DNA from: Dehalococcoidia bacterium
Lineage (GTDB): Bacteria; Chloroflexota; Dehalococcoidia; E44-bin15
Assembly: GCA_030638665.1 (NCBI GenBank)
Contig: DAOWEF010000082.1
Span: 1-21,703 of the forward strand
Length of the DNA: 21,703 nucleotides
Reading direction: 5' to 3'
Positions within the stretch are counted from its first letter, which is position 1; each line of letters starts with the position of its first letter. A model generated the notes under the pieces. That model was not told where the DNA came from, ran no database searches, and was given only the letters and a program-made list of their open reading frames with translations. The translations under genes were made by a program, and so were the position numbers. This document shows, piece by piece, positions 14,834 to 21,703 of this stretch.

Positions 14834-15628
14834 TTATTCTTGGACGCGGAAGGACCTTATCGCTAGGGTGCCCATGACGATGCCAAACAGGGCGACCACC
14901 GCGATGTCGAGGATGATGGGCATGCGATAGCCGAAGAGCTCTATCCCGAACATGGCTGACTCCTGCGACCCCAGGACCACCTGGCGCAGGGAGTCAATGC
15001 CATAGGATACTGGGTTGAATTTGACCGCGGTGCCCAGCCATGCAGGCAGGAACTGGGTGGGAAACATTGCCGGGGAAAGAAAGAACAGGGGGAAGAGAAC
15101 CATTTGCACTACAACCTGGAAGGCCTCCATGCTCTTTATGCGGGAGGCGATGAGTAGCCCCATCGAAGTTAGGGATAAGGAGAAGATAAACATCAGCGCG
15201 ATTAGCAGGAATGCTCCGCCCACCGACAGGCTCACGTGGGCGAAGGGGATGAAAACGAGCATGAAGATGCCCTGAATGGTGGCGATGGTGGCACCCCCCA
15301 GGGCCTTGCCAATAGCTACGGAGGTGCGGCTGATGGGTGCGACCAGCACCTCCTTGAGAAAGCCGAACTCCCGGTCCCAGACGACAGATACACCTGTCAT
15401 AATGGAGGTGAAGAGTATCACCATGCCGATGATGCCGGGGTACATGAACTGGATGTAATCGAAGTCCCCGTCTCCGGCCCCTCCAAAAACACTAGAGGCA
15501 ATCCCGGTGCCGAAGACGACCAAAAAGAGGAAGGGCATAATAAAGGCGGTGATCAGCCTAGCTCGATCCCGCCAGAAGCGAATCAGGTCGCGATACCAGA
15601 TAATATATACGCCCCTCAGGTTGCTCAA
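14834..15628 (-). CDS. ABC-2 type transporter permease
   Basis: A 264-residue membrane protein with about six hydrophobic helices and the ABC-2 layout. An amphipathic N-terminus (IIWYRDLIRFWRDRARL) leads into TM1, VVWDREFGFLKEVLVAPISR (about 83-102) is the cytoplasmic coupling segment, and PLFFLSPAMFPTQFLPAWL with the following NPVSYGIDSLRQVVLG is the signature of DrrB-like exporters. It pairs with the ATPase encoded just upstream. The start is a TTG whose last bases overlap the ATPase stop (TTGA). Its likely job is export of a lipid, antibiotic or other hydrophobic compound together with the ATPase. Confidence 0.88.
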   Translation of the reverse strand: MSNLRGVYIIWYRDLIRFWRDRARLITAFIMPFLFLVVFGTGIASSVFGGAGDGDFDYIQFMYPGIIGMVILFTSIMTGVSVVWDREFGFLKEVLVAPISRTSVAIGKALGGATIATIQGIFMLVFIPFAHVSLSVGGAFLLIALMFIFSLSLTSMGLLIASRIKSMEAFQVVVQMVLFPLFFLSPAMFPTQFLPAWLGTAVKFNPVSYGIDSLRQVVLGSQESAMFGIELFGYRMPIILDIAVVALFGIVMGTLAIRSFRVQE

Positions 15629-16620
15629 TGAAATCTACCAGCCCTGCCCCTGGCCGAGCGCATCGCCCACATCTTTTTCATTACCGCCACTCCACCCACT
15701 TCATCGCGGATCTCCCGCCCGGTGAGCTTCATAAACACGTCATCGAGGGTGGGGCGGCGCACGCTGATACTATGGAGCCCGCTTTTGAAGTTGTTTACCA
15801 GGGTGGGGATAAACTCCTCTCCGTTTTGAACCTCGAAAAAGATACCTTCGCTGCCGCGCTGGGCCTCAATGTTATATTGTTCGCGAATCTCCGCCACTGC
15901 CGCCTCGGCATCCTCCGTCTTCAGGGTGACGATGTCGCCGCCAACCATCCGCTTCAGGGCATCCGGGGTATCCAAAGCGATGATCTTGCCGTGGTCGATA
16001 ATGGCAATGCGATCGGCGACCGTAGCCTCATCCATGTAATGGGTAGTGAGGAAGATGGTGATGTTCTCCCGCTTCCGCAGATCCAGGATATAATTCCAGA
16101 TGTGGAAGCGGGTCTGGGGATCGAGCCCTAAAGTAGGCTCGTCAAGGAAGAGCACCTTGGGGTAGTGCAGGAGGCCGCGGCCGATCTCCAGGCGGCGCCT
16201 CATGCCACCGGAGAAATGCTCCACCACATCCTTGCGCCGGTCCCAGAGGTCTACCATCTTCAAAACCTCCTCGATGCGCTGCTTGCTCAACGACCGTGGG
16301 ATGTTATAGACTCCAGTGTGGAACTCGAGGTTCTGTAAAGCGCTGAGCTTGATATCGAGGCTGGGGTCCTGAAACACCAGGCCGAGGGATCTCCTGACCT
16401 CGTTTTGCTGACGCACTACATCGAACCCGTTGAGGCTTGCCCTTCCCGAGGTCGGTCTCATCAGGGTGCAAAGGATGTTGATGGTGGTAGTCTTCCCCGC
16501 TCCATTGGGACCGAGGAAACCGAAGATCTCCCCCTCCACCACCTCAAAGCTGACATCGTCCACCGCAACCAGGTCGCCGAATTTCTTTACCAGATGCTCC
16601 ACCTCGATAATATTTCGCAC
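15625..16620 (-). CDS. ABC transporter ATP-binding protein (DrrA-like)
   Basis: A 331-residue ATPase. Walker A GPNGAGKTT is at 37-45, the Q-loop Gln84 in LVFQDPS, the ABC signature FSGGMRRRLEI at 136-146, Walker B VLFLDEPT at 156-163 with catalytic Glu161, and the H-loop His194 in LTTHYMDEA. The C-terminal 110 residues include the DrrA-type ending RRPTLDDVFMKLTGREI, seen in daunorubicin-resistance-like exporters. A short basic tail follows. The start is GTG with AAGGTG about 5 bases upstream, and a promoter lies at 16651-16678. It is the first gene of the ATPase-permease-MFS operon. Confidence 0.93.
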   Translation of the reverse strand: MRNIIEVEHLVKKFGDLVAVDDVSFEVVEGEIFGFLGPNGAGKTTTINILCTLMRPTSGRASLNGFDVVRQQNEVRRSLGLVFQDPSLDIKLSALQNLEFHTGVYNIPRSLSKQRIEEVLKMVDLWDRRKDVVEHFSGGMRRRLEIGRGLLHYPKVLFLDEPTLGLDPQTRFHIWNYILDLRKRENITIFLTTHYMDEATVADRIAIIDHGKIIALDTPDALKRMVGGDIVTLKTEDAEAAVAEIREQYNIEAQRGSEGIFFEVQNGEEFIPTLVNNFKSGLHSISVRRPTLDDVFMKLTGREIRDEVGGVAVMKKMWAMRSARGRAGRFH

Positions 16621-16650
16621 TCTTCACCTTCTGGGAATATTAATTGATGT

Positions 16651-16678
16651 ATTTTACCACGTATGCCAGGCTTGTTAA
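16651..16678 (-). promoter_or_regulatory. Promoter of the ABC/MFS efflux operon
   Basis: On the minus strand, TTAACA (16673-16678; 5 of 6) is followed after 16 bases by TAAAAT (16651-16656; 5 of 6). Initiation near 16644 leaves a leader of about 24 bases before the GTG of the ATPase. Confidence 0.6.
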
Positions 16679-16784
16679 AGAGAATGTAATCGTTCATATG
16701 ATTACTGGCACAGCACCCCTATGTCACCCCGATCTGTGTGTGGGGAGAGCTAAAGTGTACTAGAGATTACTCGCGTGTTTTACC

Positions 16785-16827
16785 CTGAGCGAGATTCTCC
16801 GGTCGCTTTGCTCATTCAGATTGACAG
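16785..16827. repeat. Degenerate REP-like palindrome fragment
   Basis: CCCTGAGCGAGATTC followed by CGGTCGCTTTGCTCATTCAGATTGACA resembles the paired halves of dispersed 'TCATCCTGAGCGAAGCGAAG ... GCTCAGAATGACA' palindromes. It is imperfect and lies in the 270-base spacer between the efflux operon promoter and the PAP2 gene, which holds no coding frame I can support. Confidence 0.5.
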
Positions 16828-16951
16828 AAAACTACGGGCGCAGCATGACCGGGGTGTACTACTCGTTATCTGCGATTTTTTACGGGATACCCGCTGTGAT
16901 GTGTCACCGCTCTATCTAAACGTGACCGGAAAAGCCTATAGCGCGAAAAAA

Positions 16952-17554
16952 CTAGGCCATATAGTGGATCCTCATCAGCTTGAGAAACCACGTGGGTAGG
17001 GGCTCGATGATGCGGAGAATCCCAAAGGCGGCTAGGCTGGCGAGGATGCCGATGGCCACCCCTGCTAGTATATCCAGAGGGTAGTGCACCCCGGTATAAA
17101 CCCGGGCGAGGCATAAGAGAACTGCCACAAAGAACATAGCGGCTGCCAATCTTCCCCTCTTCATGAGCCAGACGCCGGTGGCAAATGCGAAGGAAACCGC
17201 TGCCGACTCACTAGGGAAGGATGGGTCGGTTCGCGCATAGGCGATAAGGTTGACCAGATCCGGATAGGCATCGTAGGGGCGAAGCCGGTCGGGGCCGTAC
17301 ACGGTAAACAAGTGGATGACTATGGCAGCCAAGCCCACTGCGCCAGCAGCGCAGAGAACTGCCCTCTGGTTGGTTTCCCCTTGTACGGCTCTGCGGAAGC
17401 CAAACCAAAGGAAGAGCAGTATAAGAGCCATAATGGCGAAAACAAAGTAGTCATCTCCGAGAAACTTCATCAGCCAATCCAGGATGGGCACCTTCCCGGC
17501 TATTCCGTTTATCCAGAAGAAAAGCGTTTCGTCTGCGGAGATGATTGCATCCAC
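16952..17554 (-). CDS. PAP2-family membrane phosphatase with altered motif 2
   Basis: A 200-residue integral membrane protein of the type 2 phosphatidic acid phosphatase family, which includes undecaprenyl-pyrophosphate phosphatases. About five to six hydrophobic helices are visible. Motif 1 is reduced to DRLRP (89-93), and motif 3, RVYTGVHYPLD (151-161), keeps Arg151, the nucleophile His157 and Asp161. Motif 2 reads PSFPSESAA (111-119): the histidine expected after PSG/PSD is Ser117. That residue normally protonates the leaving group, so activity may be changed or lost. The start is GTG, 2 bases after the stop of the small membrane protein, so the pair is coupled. Confidence 0.85.
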   Translation of the reverse strand: MDAIISADETLFFWINGIAGKVPILDWLMKFLGDDYFVFAIMALILLFLWFGFRRAVQGETNQRAVLCAAGAVGLAAIVIHLFTVYGPDRLRPYDAYPDLVNLIAYARTDPSFPSESAAVSFAFATGVWLMKRGRLAAAMFFVAVLLCLARVYTGVHYPLDILAGVAIGILASLAAFGILRIIEPLPTWFLKLMRIHYMA

Positions 17555-17556
17555 GA

Positions 17557-18045
17557 CTATTCTTTCCCTTGTCCGTTGCGAAGGCTGCGGGTGATCGCTT
17601 GAAAGAAGGTCATGCCCTTTAGTGCCTCTAGCCCCTCTGGGGCCTCTCCATTCTTATCCTCAAGGGCTCTAGTGGAGATTCTGAATTTCACAATTGAGGA
17701 GATCGCGATGGTGGTCAGAAGGGCGAACCCAACTGCGAGCAGGAAGAAAAATACGCTTTCGCCTGCACCTAAGATGAGCCCGGTACTGGGGGGATTGGGA
17801 TTGGAAAAGCCGTAGCGGAATAGATCGCCTACGCTAATAGTATAAGCAACCTCAGGGTGAGGATTGCCCACGATGTAGAACCACGAAAATCCCCCTACGA
17901 TGGCCAGGAAGCCGAAGATGTATCCCCAAATTGGCCTCGTGAAGAAAGATAGCCCCCTCAGTTTCGAATATGATACTGCTATCTGCAATACACCAACAGA
18001 GGCGAGGTAGATAAAGAGGAAATACACTCCAACAAACGTGAGCAT
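17557..18045 (-). CDS. Hypothetical small membrane protein
   Basis: A 162-residue protein with three likely membrane helices (about 4-24, 38-58 and 97-119), a polar loop of about 35 residues between the second and third (GNPHPEVAYTISVGDLFRYGF...), and a charged C-terminal tail of about 35 residues. No signal peptide or catalytic motif is recognisable, and I do not know the family. The ATG at 18043-18045 is overlapped by a TAATG junction with an eight-codon frame that begins ATGATGAGG at about 18069. The gene ends 2 bases before the PAP2 GTG, so it may assist the phosphatase or the glycosyltransferase. Confidence 0.65.
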   Translation of the reverse strand: MLTFVGVYFLFIYLASVGVLQIAVSYSKLRGLSFFTRPIWGYIFGFLAIVGGFSWFYIVGNPHPEVAYTISVGDLFRYGFSNPNPPSTGLILGAGESVFFFLLAVGFALLTTIAISSIVKFRISTRALEDKNGEAPEGLEALKGMTFFQAITRSLRNGQGKE

Positions 18046-18088
18046 TAGCGCTGGAGTTCCCCCCTCATCATATTATGTGCTCCTCCAA

Positions 18089-18114
18089 CTTCGGTGGTGA
18101 AAAACCACCAGAAG
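18089..18114 (-). terminator. Hairpin downstream of the GT2-GtrA gene
   Basis: CTTCGGTGGT (18089-18098) pairs with ACCACCAGAAG (18104-18114), a 10-bp stem with one bulge around a GAAAA loop. It lies about 60 bases after the glycosyltransferase stop and before the small membrane protein. No T-run follows on the minus strand, so it may be a processing or pausing hairpin rather than a strong terminator. Confidence 0.4.
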
Positions 18115-18173
18115 GCTATGCCAATCAACCGGATGCCACTGAGATAAGCCTGCGATATTGCTCACGGCTGCTC

Positions 18174-19298
18174 TCAACTTCCTAAGGCGGGTTCGCTACG
18201 AGGTTTGGCTCTCCAGGTCCATAAGGTATTAATGGTGAAGTTCCACATAGTGGCTCCCGCTATGCCAATTAGGTTCGAGATGAGGTAGCTTATCCCCAAG
18301 ACCTCGGTAAATGTCAAGAGAAGCGCCATATTGATACCCAAGCCGCCTACGCTCACCAGGTTGAACTTCAATGCGCGGCGTAGAACCGACTGTATGCCCG
18401 GAGATCGCCGATCCCTGAAGGTCCAAATGTCGTTTAAGATAAAATTAGTCAGGATTGCCGTCTCGATGGCAATGGCGGCAGAGAGGACATAATACAGCCC
18501 CAGACCTTCTGTAAGCATCCACAATAGACCCTCATTGACCAAAACACCGCTTAACCCGACCAAGCAGAACTTGATGAATCTTATCGTCCCCCCTGTTCCT
18601 GCCAGACGGTAAAGGTGTTTCAGATAGTCAATTCCCTCTCCAGCATTTAGATTGCTTTCCCCTCTTTCCCTCTCCCTGAGGATATACGGGACCTCGGCTA
18701 CCTCGCTGGGTTTTCCCCTGACAAGCACCTCCAGAAGGATTTTATACCCGGTTGGACTCAGTGCCACACCATCAATGACCTTTCTCCTCAGGAGGAAGAA
18801 ACCCGATAAGGGGTCTTTGATCCCTCTGATCGAGGGCAAGAGGAGTTGTGCTAATAACTTAGATCCCTTTGATATAATCTTCCTCTTCACACTCCACCCC
18901 TCGCTACCGCCACCCTCAACGTATCGACTGGCGATAACAACCTCCGCTCCGCTCCTTACCTCCTTTAGCAGTTCAGGCAATATCTCCGGCGGATGCTGTA
19001 AATCAGCATCTATGACACCCAAAATCTCTCCCTTAGCCTGCTTGAATCCATCAACTACTGCTGAAGCCAAGCCCCGCTCATTTCTCCTGGTAATCACTCT
19101 AACCGGGTACTTTTGGGTAAGGCTTTTAGCAAGCTCTGAGGTCCCATCAGGACTGTTATCATCAACCACGATAAGCTCATAGCTGTAAGGCGATAAAGAT
19201 TGGTGAACCCTCTCGATCAATGTTGCGATGTTCTGACTCTCGCAATATGTGGGCACAATCAAGGAAAGCTCGGGATTAGGTGAATTCTGCGATTTCAT
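18174..19298 (-). CDS. GT2 polyprenyl-phosphate glycosyltransferase fused to a GtrA domain
   Basis: A 374-residue fusion. Residues 9-225 are a DPM1-like family 2 glycosyltransferase: LSLIVPTYCESQNI at 11-24, VVDDNSPDGTSELA with Asp46/Asp47, VIDADLQHPPE (95-105) with the metal-binding DAD at 97-99, and DPLSGFFLLRRKV (162-174). Residues 239-365 are a GtrA-like domain with about four membrane helices, starting RFIKFCLVGLSGVLVNEGLLW. Such fusions transfer a sugar onto a polyprenyl phosphate and pass it across the membrane for cell-surface glycans or protein glycosylation. The ATG has GAGGA a few bases upstream and lies 6 bases after the stop of the plsY-like remnant. Confidence 0.9.
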   Translation of the reverse strand: MKSQNSPNPELSLIVPTYCESQNIATLIERVHQSLSPYSYELIVVDDNSPDGTSELAKSLTQKYPVRVITRRNERGLASAVVDGFKQAKGEILGVIDADLQHPPEILPELLKEVRSGAEVVIASRYVEGGGSEGWSVKRKIISKGSKLLAQLLLPSIRGIKDPLSGFFLLRRKVIDGVALSPTGYKILLEVLVRGKPSEVAEVPYILRERERGESNLNAGEGIDYLKHLYRLAGTGGTIRFIKFCLVGLSGVLVNEGLLWMLTEGLGLYYVLSAAIAIETAILTNFILNDIWTFRDRRSPGIQSVLRRALKFNLVSVGGLGINMALLLTFTEVLGISYLISNLIGIAGATMWNFTINTLWTWRAKPRSEPALGS

Positions 19299-19304
19299 AG
19301 TTCC

Positions 19305-19496
19305 TCATTGGTGCCGTTTTAACCTAACACCTGGCAGGCAGACGTCTGCTGACAAAGAACCACAAGTAAGCCCCAAATAAGACAGCCAGCAATTGGCTTT
19401 TTTAAAAAACAATATCCCGCTGAGCTTGCAATAGGCTGATGGGATAGCACCGATGAGATAACCCCCTATAACCATTAAGATGTAACGCCGAGTTAT
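19305..19496 (-). pseudogene. Remnant of a glycerol-3-phosphate acyltransferase-like gene (PlsY N-terminus)
   Basis: A short minus-strand frame reads ITRRYILMVIGGYLIGAIPS and on through AYCKLSG. YLIGAIPSAY closely matches the N-terminal membrane segment of PlsY acyl-phosphate:glycerol-3-phosphate acyltransferases. After about 28 residues the similarity ends, the PlsY motif GSGNxGATN is absent, and the frame stops at 19305-19307 after 56 codons from the internal ATG (19473-19475). A well-spaced GGAG (19506-19509) lies 9 bases before an ATA codon at 19494-19496, as if the original ATG had decayed. It follows ilvE and abuts the glycosyltransferase gene. The match covers few residues, so the identification is moderate. 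Confidence 0.5.
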
Positions 19497-19516
19497 GTGC
19501 TTTGTCTCCTTTTTGC

Positions 19517-20446
19517 TTACGCCTTGACCAGCTTATAGGCAGGGGTGCACCAATCGAGGTATTTCTTGCTTTTGCCCATGATCACATCGAAGTAAAGAGC
19601 CTGCAGCTTTTTGGTGATACCGCCCACTTCGCCGCGTCCCAGCTTGCGGTGGTCTATCTCAATAACCGGGGTAACGTGGGCGGCGGTGCCGGTAAGGAAG
19701 CACTCATCAGCGGTGTAAAGCTCGCCGGGGTCGATAGACCGCTCGATGGTCTCGATACCCAGCTCATTTTTCGCCAGCGTGATCACCGTGTCGCGGGTGA
19801 TCCCGACGAGGATGTTATCGGAGCTTGGCGGCGTGACCATCTGTCCGTCGATTATCAGGAAGATATTCTCCCCGCTCCCCTCGGAGACGTGCCCATCATG
19901 GGTGAGCAGGATAGCCTCATCGAAGCCTTTCTCCACGGCCTCGGTCTTTGCCAGAGCGCTGTTCACATAAAGCCCGTTGATCTTGGCTCTCGGGGGGATC
20001 ATGCTGCTGTCGATGCGCCGCCAGGAGCAGACGCAGCATTTTGCCCCCTTGGTGATATCTAGGTAAGGGCCGAAGGGTATGGCGAAGAGCAGGAAGCTGG
20101 CCTCCAGGTTGTGAAGCCTCACCCCCACCTGTTCGGAGCTCTTATAGGCCATGGGGCGAATGTAGGTATCCTCGCGATAGCCGCACCGCTGGGCCAGCTC
20201 TATGGTGAGCGCGAAGAGCTCATCCTTAGTGTGGGGGATTTCGATCTGGAGCACGTGGCAGCTCTCCAGCAACCTTTGGTAGTGTTCAGCGAGGCGAAAG
20301 ATGTACATCTGCCCCTGCTCCTCGTTCCAGTTGCCCCGAATCCCCTCAAAGCAGGCCGTGCCGTAGTTGAAGGCGTGGGTCATGATCCCGATCCTGGCCT
20401 CGGAGAGGGGGACAAACTTTCCATCGAAAAAAGCATAGGGCGGCAT
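19517..20446 (-). CDS. ilvE: Branched-chain amino acid aminotransferase
   Basis: A 309-residue fold-type IV PLP aminotransferase that exchanges the amino group between glutamate and the keto acids of valine, leucine and isoleucine. Family segments are GIMTHAFNYGTACFEGIRG (20-38), YREDTYIRPMAYKS (90-103), RAKINGLYVNSALAKTEA with the probable PLP Lys155, EAILLTHDGHVSEGSGENIFLI (about 176-197) and ECFLTGTAAHVTPVIEI near the end. The length is normal. The ATG is preceded by AAAAGGAGAG at good spacing, and a promoter lies at 20477-20506. It also connects to the threonine branch, since isoleucine derives from threonine. Confidence 0.94.
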   Translation of the reverse strand: MPPYAFFDGKFVPLSEARIGIMTHAFNYGTACFEGIRGNWNEEQGQMYIFRLAEHYQRLLESCHVLQIEIPHTKDELFALTIELAQRCGYREDTYIRPMAYKSSEQVGVRLHNLEASFLLFAIPFGPYLDITKGAKCCVCSWRRIDSSMIPPRAKINGLYVNSALAKTEAVEKGFDEAILLTHDGHVSEGSGENIFLIIDGQMVTPPSSDNILVGITRDTVITLAKNELGIETIERSIDPGELYTADECFLTGTAAHVTPVIEIDHRKLGRGEVGGITKKLQALYFDVIMGKSKKYLDWCTPAYKLVKA

Positions 20447-20476
20447 ATAACTCTCCTTTTATACCAGAATAGAGAA

Positions 20477-20506
20477 ATTATATACCAGCGGGGCTAAAAA
20501 AGACAA
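20477..20506 (-). promoter_or_regulatory. Promoter of ilvE
   Basis: On the minus strand, TTGTCT (20501-20506; 4 of 6) precedes a perfect TATAAT (20477-20482) with an 18-base spacer. It faces away from the racemase promoter at 20546-20575, so the 153-base spacer drives both genes. Confidence 0.65.
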
Positions 20507-20545
20507 GCTTGAAGGGTGCGGAGTATTGAGTAGTGCGAAAAAGGC

Positions 20546-20575
20546 TTGACAGGGCGCTATTCGGGGGTGTATACC
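20546..20575 (+). promoter_or_regulatory. Promoter of the racemase gene
   Basis: A perfect TTGACA (20546-20551) is followed after 18 bases by TATACC (20570-20575; 4 of 6). Initiation near 20582 leaves a very short leader containing the strong Shine-Dalgarno GGAGGAGG just before the ATG. Confidence 0.6.
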
Positions 20576-20599
20576 GATTGACACAGGAGGAGGTCTAAG

Positions 20600-21400
20600 A
20601 TGAGAATCTGTTTGGTTACTGTCGCCCAGTCGGTGCCCGGTTTCGAGGACTTCTGGTTCGGCGTGATACAAAAGGGCTTCAGCAAGGTGCTGCGGCCGGA
20701 CACCGAAGTGGTACAGAAAGCGCTGAAGGTTGGACTTAGCAATCCAATCGATTATACCAATTACTATTACGCTAACCTGAACCTGGGGAGCATCGTGGAG
20801 ACATTCATAGAGGCGGAAAAGGAGGGGTTTGACGCCGCGGTGGTAGGCTGTTTCGCCGACACCGGTATCAAGGAGGCGAGGTCAGTAGTCGACATACCGC
20901 TTATCGGACCCGCCGAATCGACCATGCTCCTTGCCTGCCAGTTGGGCCGCAAGTTTGCCATAATCTGTGCCAACCTTCCGGGACTGATTGCTCAGCATGA
21001 AGACCAGGTCAGGGAGCACGGTCTAATAGACCGGCTGATACCCAACGGCATCGTCAACGACACACATGCCTTTGATGATACCTGGACCAAGAGTTTCGCC
21101 GACCCGCAGTTTGCCGCTAACGGTGTTGCCGAAAAGGCAAGGGAGTTGGCGGCTCAGGGTGCTGATGTAATAGTAATCGGCTGCTGTGGCATAGGCCCGT
21201 TCTGCAGCGCCGCTGGCTTACATAAAATAGAAGTGGATGGCAGAAATATACCTATCCTGGACGCTCAGATGATAGCCTTGAAGACCGCTGAGATGGCTGT
21301 CGATATCAAGCAAGGGACAGGCCTGCCGTTTACCAGTCTGCCGCGGCCGCCAGCAGAGGATGTGAAGAGGGTAAGGGATATATTTGGATTACCCACTTAG
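20600..21400 (+). CDS. Asp/Glu/hydantoin racemase-family protein
   Basis: A 266-residue cofactor-independent racemase-fold protein. The two catalytic cysteines of the family are visible: Cys84 in VVGCFADTGIKEAR and Cys195 (or Cys196) in VIGCCGIGPF. The N-terminus MRICLVTVAQSVPG and the LIGPAESTMLLACQLGRKFAII segment fit the hydantoin racemase/Asp-Glu racemase superfamily, which also includes maleate isomerases and arylmalonate decarboxylases. The substrate cannot be named from sequence alone. It stands alone on the plus strand with its own promoter and a strong ribosome site, divergent from ilvE, so an amino-acid-related substrate is possible but unproven. It ends in a perfect hairpin. Confidence 0.85.
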   Translation: MRICLVTVAQSVPGFEDFWFGVIQKGFSKVLRPDTEVVQKALKVGLSNPIDYTNYYYANLNLGSIVETFIEAEKEGFDAAVVGCFADTGIKEARSVVDIPLIGPAESTMLLACQLGRKFAIICANLPGLIAQHEDQVREHGLIDRLIPNGIVNDTHAFDDTWTKSFADPQFAANGVAEKARELAAQGADVIVIGCCGIGPFCSAAGLHKIEVDGRNIPILDAQMIALKTAEMAVDIKQGTGLPFTSLPRPPAEDVKRVRDIFGLPT

Positions 21401-21421
21401 CCTGAGGCCAAAGTGGGTAAT
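21388..21421 (+). terminator. Perfect 11-bp hairpin overlapping the racemase stop
   Basis: ATTACCCACTT (21388-21398) and AAGTGGGTAAT (21411-21421) are exact reverse complements around a 12-base loop that takes in the last two bases of the stop codon. No T-run follows, so termination may be Rho-dependent or the hairpin may protect the message end. Confidence 0.55.
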
Positions 21422-21703
21422 CTTGCCCGAGCAATTAATATAGTGACATAATACTAGCGTATTTGACATAAGGGCGTCTTCTCGTCAATACATGATCATA
21501 GCCAGGCCCAGCGAGATGCCAATGGAGGACAGAGGCTCCATAGCTTGAGGTCTGGCAGGCCTTGTGCTAGAGTCTCACGGAGCAATAAGGTTAGCCTATA
21601 TGGATAGTCGTTGAACGCTATAGGGGTCAGGATTAGGATACGCACTGTGATATATGTATTATAGATGTGGTTCGCCTATATTAGCGTAGTCGAAAAGCAG
21701 AGG
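21422..21703. other. Terminal stretch without a supported gene
   Basis: All frames are short here. Promoter-like AT-rich words occur (for example TATTTGACATAAG near 21461), but nothing with both boxes leads to a gene inside the window. A minus-strand 18-codon frame at 21485-21541 encodes a hydrophobic peptide that I could not link to any family. Confidence 0.5.

Noticed and set aside
19332..19350. Perfect GCAGACGTCTGC palindrome in the spacer before the GT2 gene
   Set aside because: It lies inside the plsY-like remnant frame, is a single 12-base palindrome, and has no second copy or promoter context to suggest an operator.
21485..21541. 18-codon minus-strand hydrophobic frame
   Set aside because: An in-frame stop lies close upstream, there is no ribosome site, and no family match; it may be a chance frame.

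Overview
The window is a gene-dense bacterial chromosome segment of fairly high GC. It has no phage, CRISPR array, rRNA or tRNA that I can see. A split transketolase, an S6-SSB-S18 cluster that runs on into amino-acid genes, frequent TTG starts, and degenerate palindromes of the 'TCATTGCGAGCG...' type in spacers suggest an anaerobic, Dehalococcoidia-like member of the Chloroflexota. That placement is inference from gene order and style, not from a marker-gene comparison.

Layout. (1) 1-1262, minus: the two halves of a split transketolase. The N-terminal half carries an in-frame amber codon inside its thiamine-diphosphate motif, so as written it is broken. (2) 1328-2786, plus: a divergently transcribed amidohydrolase, apparently read from a leaderless GTG start, overlapping a 2'-5' RNA ligase-like phosphodiesterase (thpR). 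(3) 2787-3270: a gene-free spacer with decayed palindromic repeats. (4) 3271-5411, plus: a small zinc-ribbon protein, a ComF-like phosphoribosyltransferase and an unrecognised 368-residue protein whose N-terminal half resembles a nucleotidyltransferase. (5) 5408-13137, plus: glyA with its own promoter, then rpsF-ssb-rpsR, a membrane-anchored parvulin foldase, homoserine dehydrogenase, an AT-rich cupin gene that looks inserted, threonine synthase, a flavin-reductase-like protein and folE. GlyA, Hom, ThrC and FolE tie together threonine, glycine/one-carbon and pterin metabolism. (6) 13228-16678, minus: an efflux operon of ABC ATPase, ABC-2 permease and 14-TM MFS exporter. (7) 16952-20506, minus: ilvE, a plsY-like remnant, a GT2-GtrA glycosyltransferase, a small membrane protein and a PAP2 phosphatase lacking a motif histidine. 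Apart from ilvE this looks like an envelope-lipid/glycan group. (8) 20546-21421, plus: a stand-alone Asp/Glu/hydantoin racemase ending in a perfect hairpin. (9) 21422-21703: no convincing gene.

I see no complete new multi-gene defence or mobile system. The items most worth a second look are the interrupted transketolase, the uncharacterised protein at 4305-5411, the cupin cassette splitting hom from thrC, the plsY-like remnant, and the PAP2 protein with Ser in place of a conserved His.
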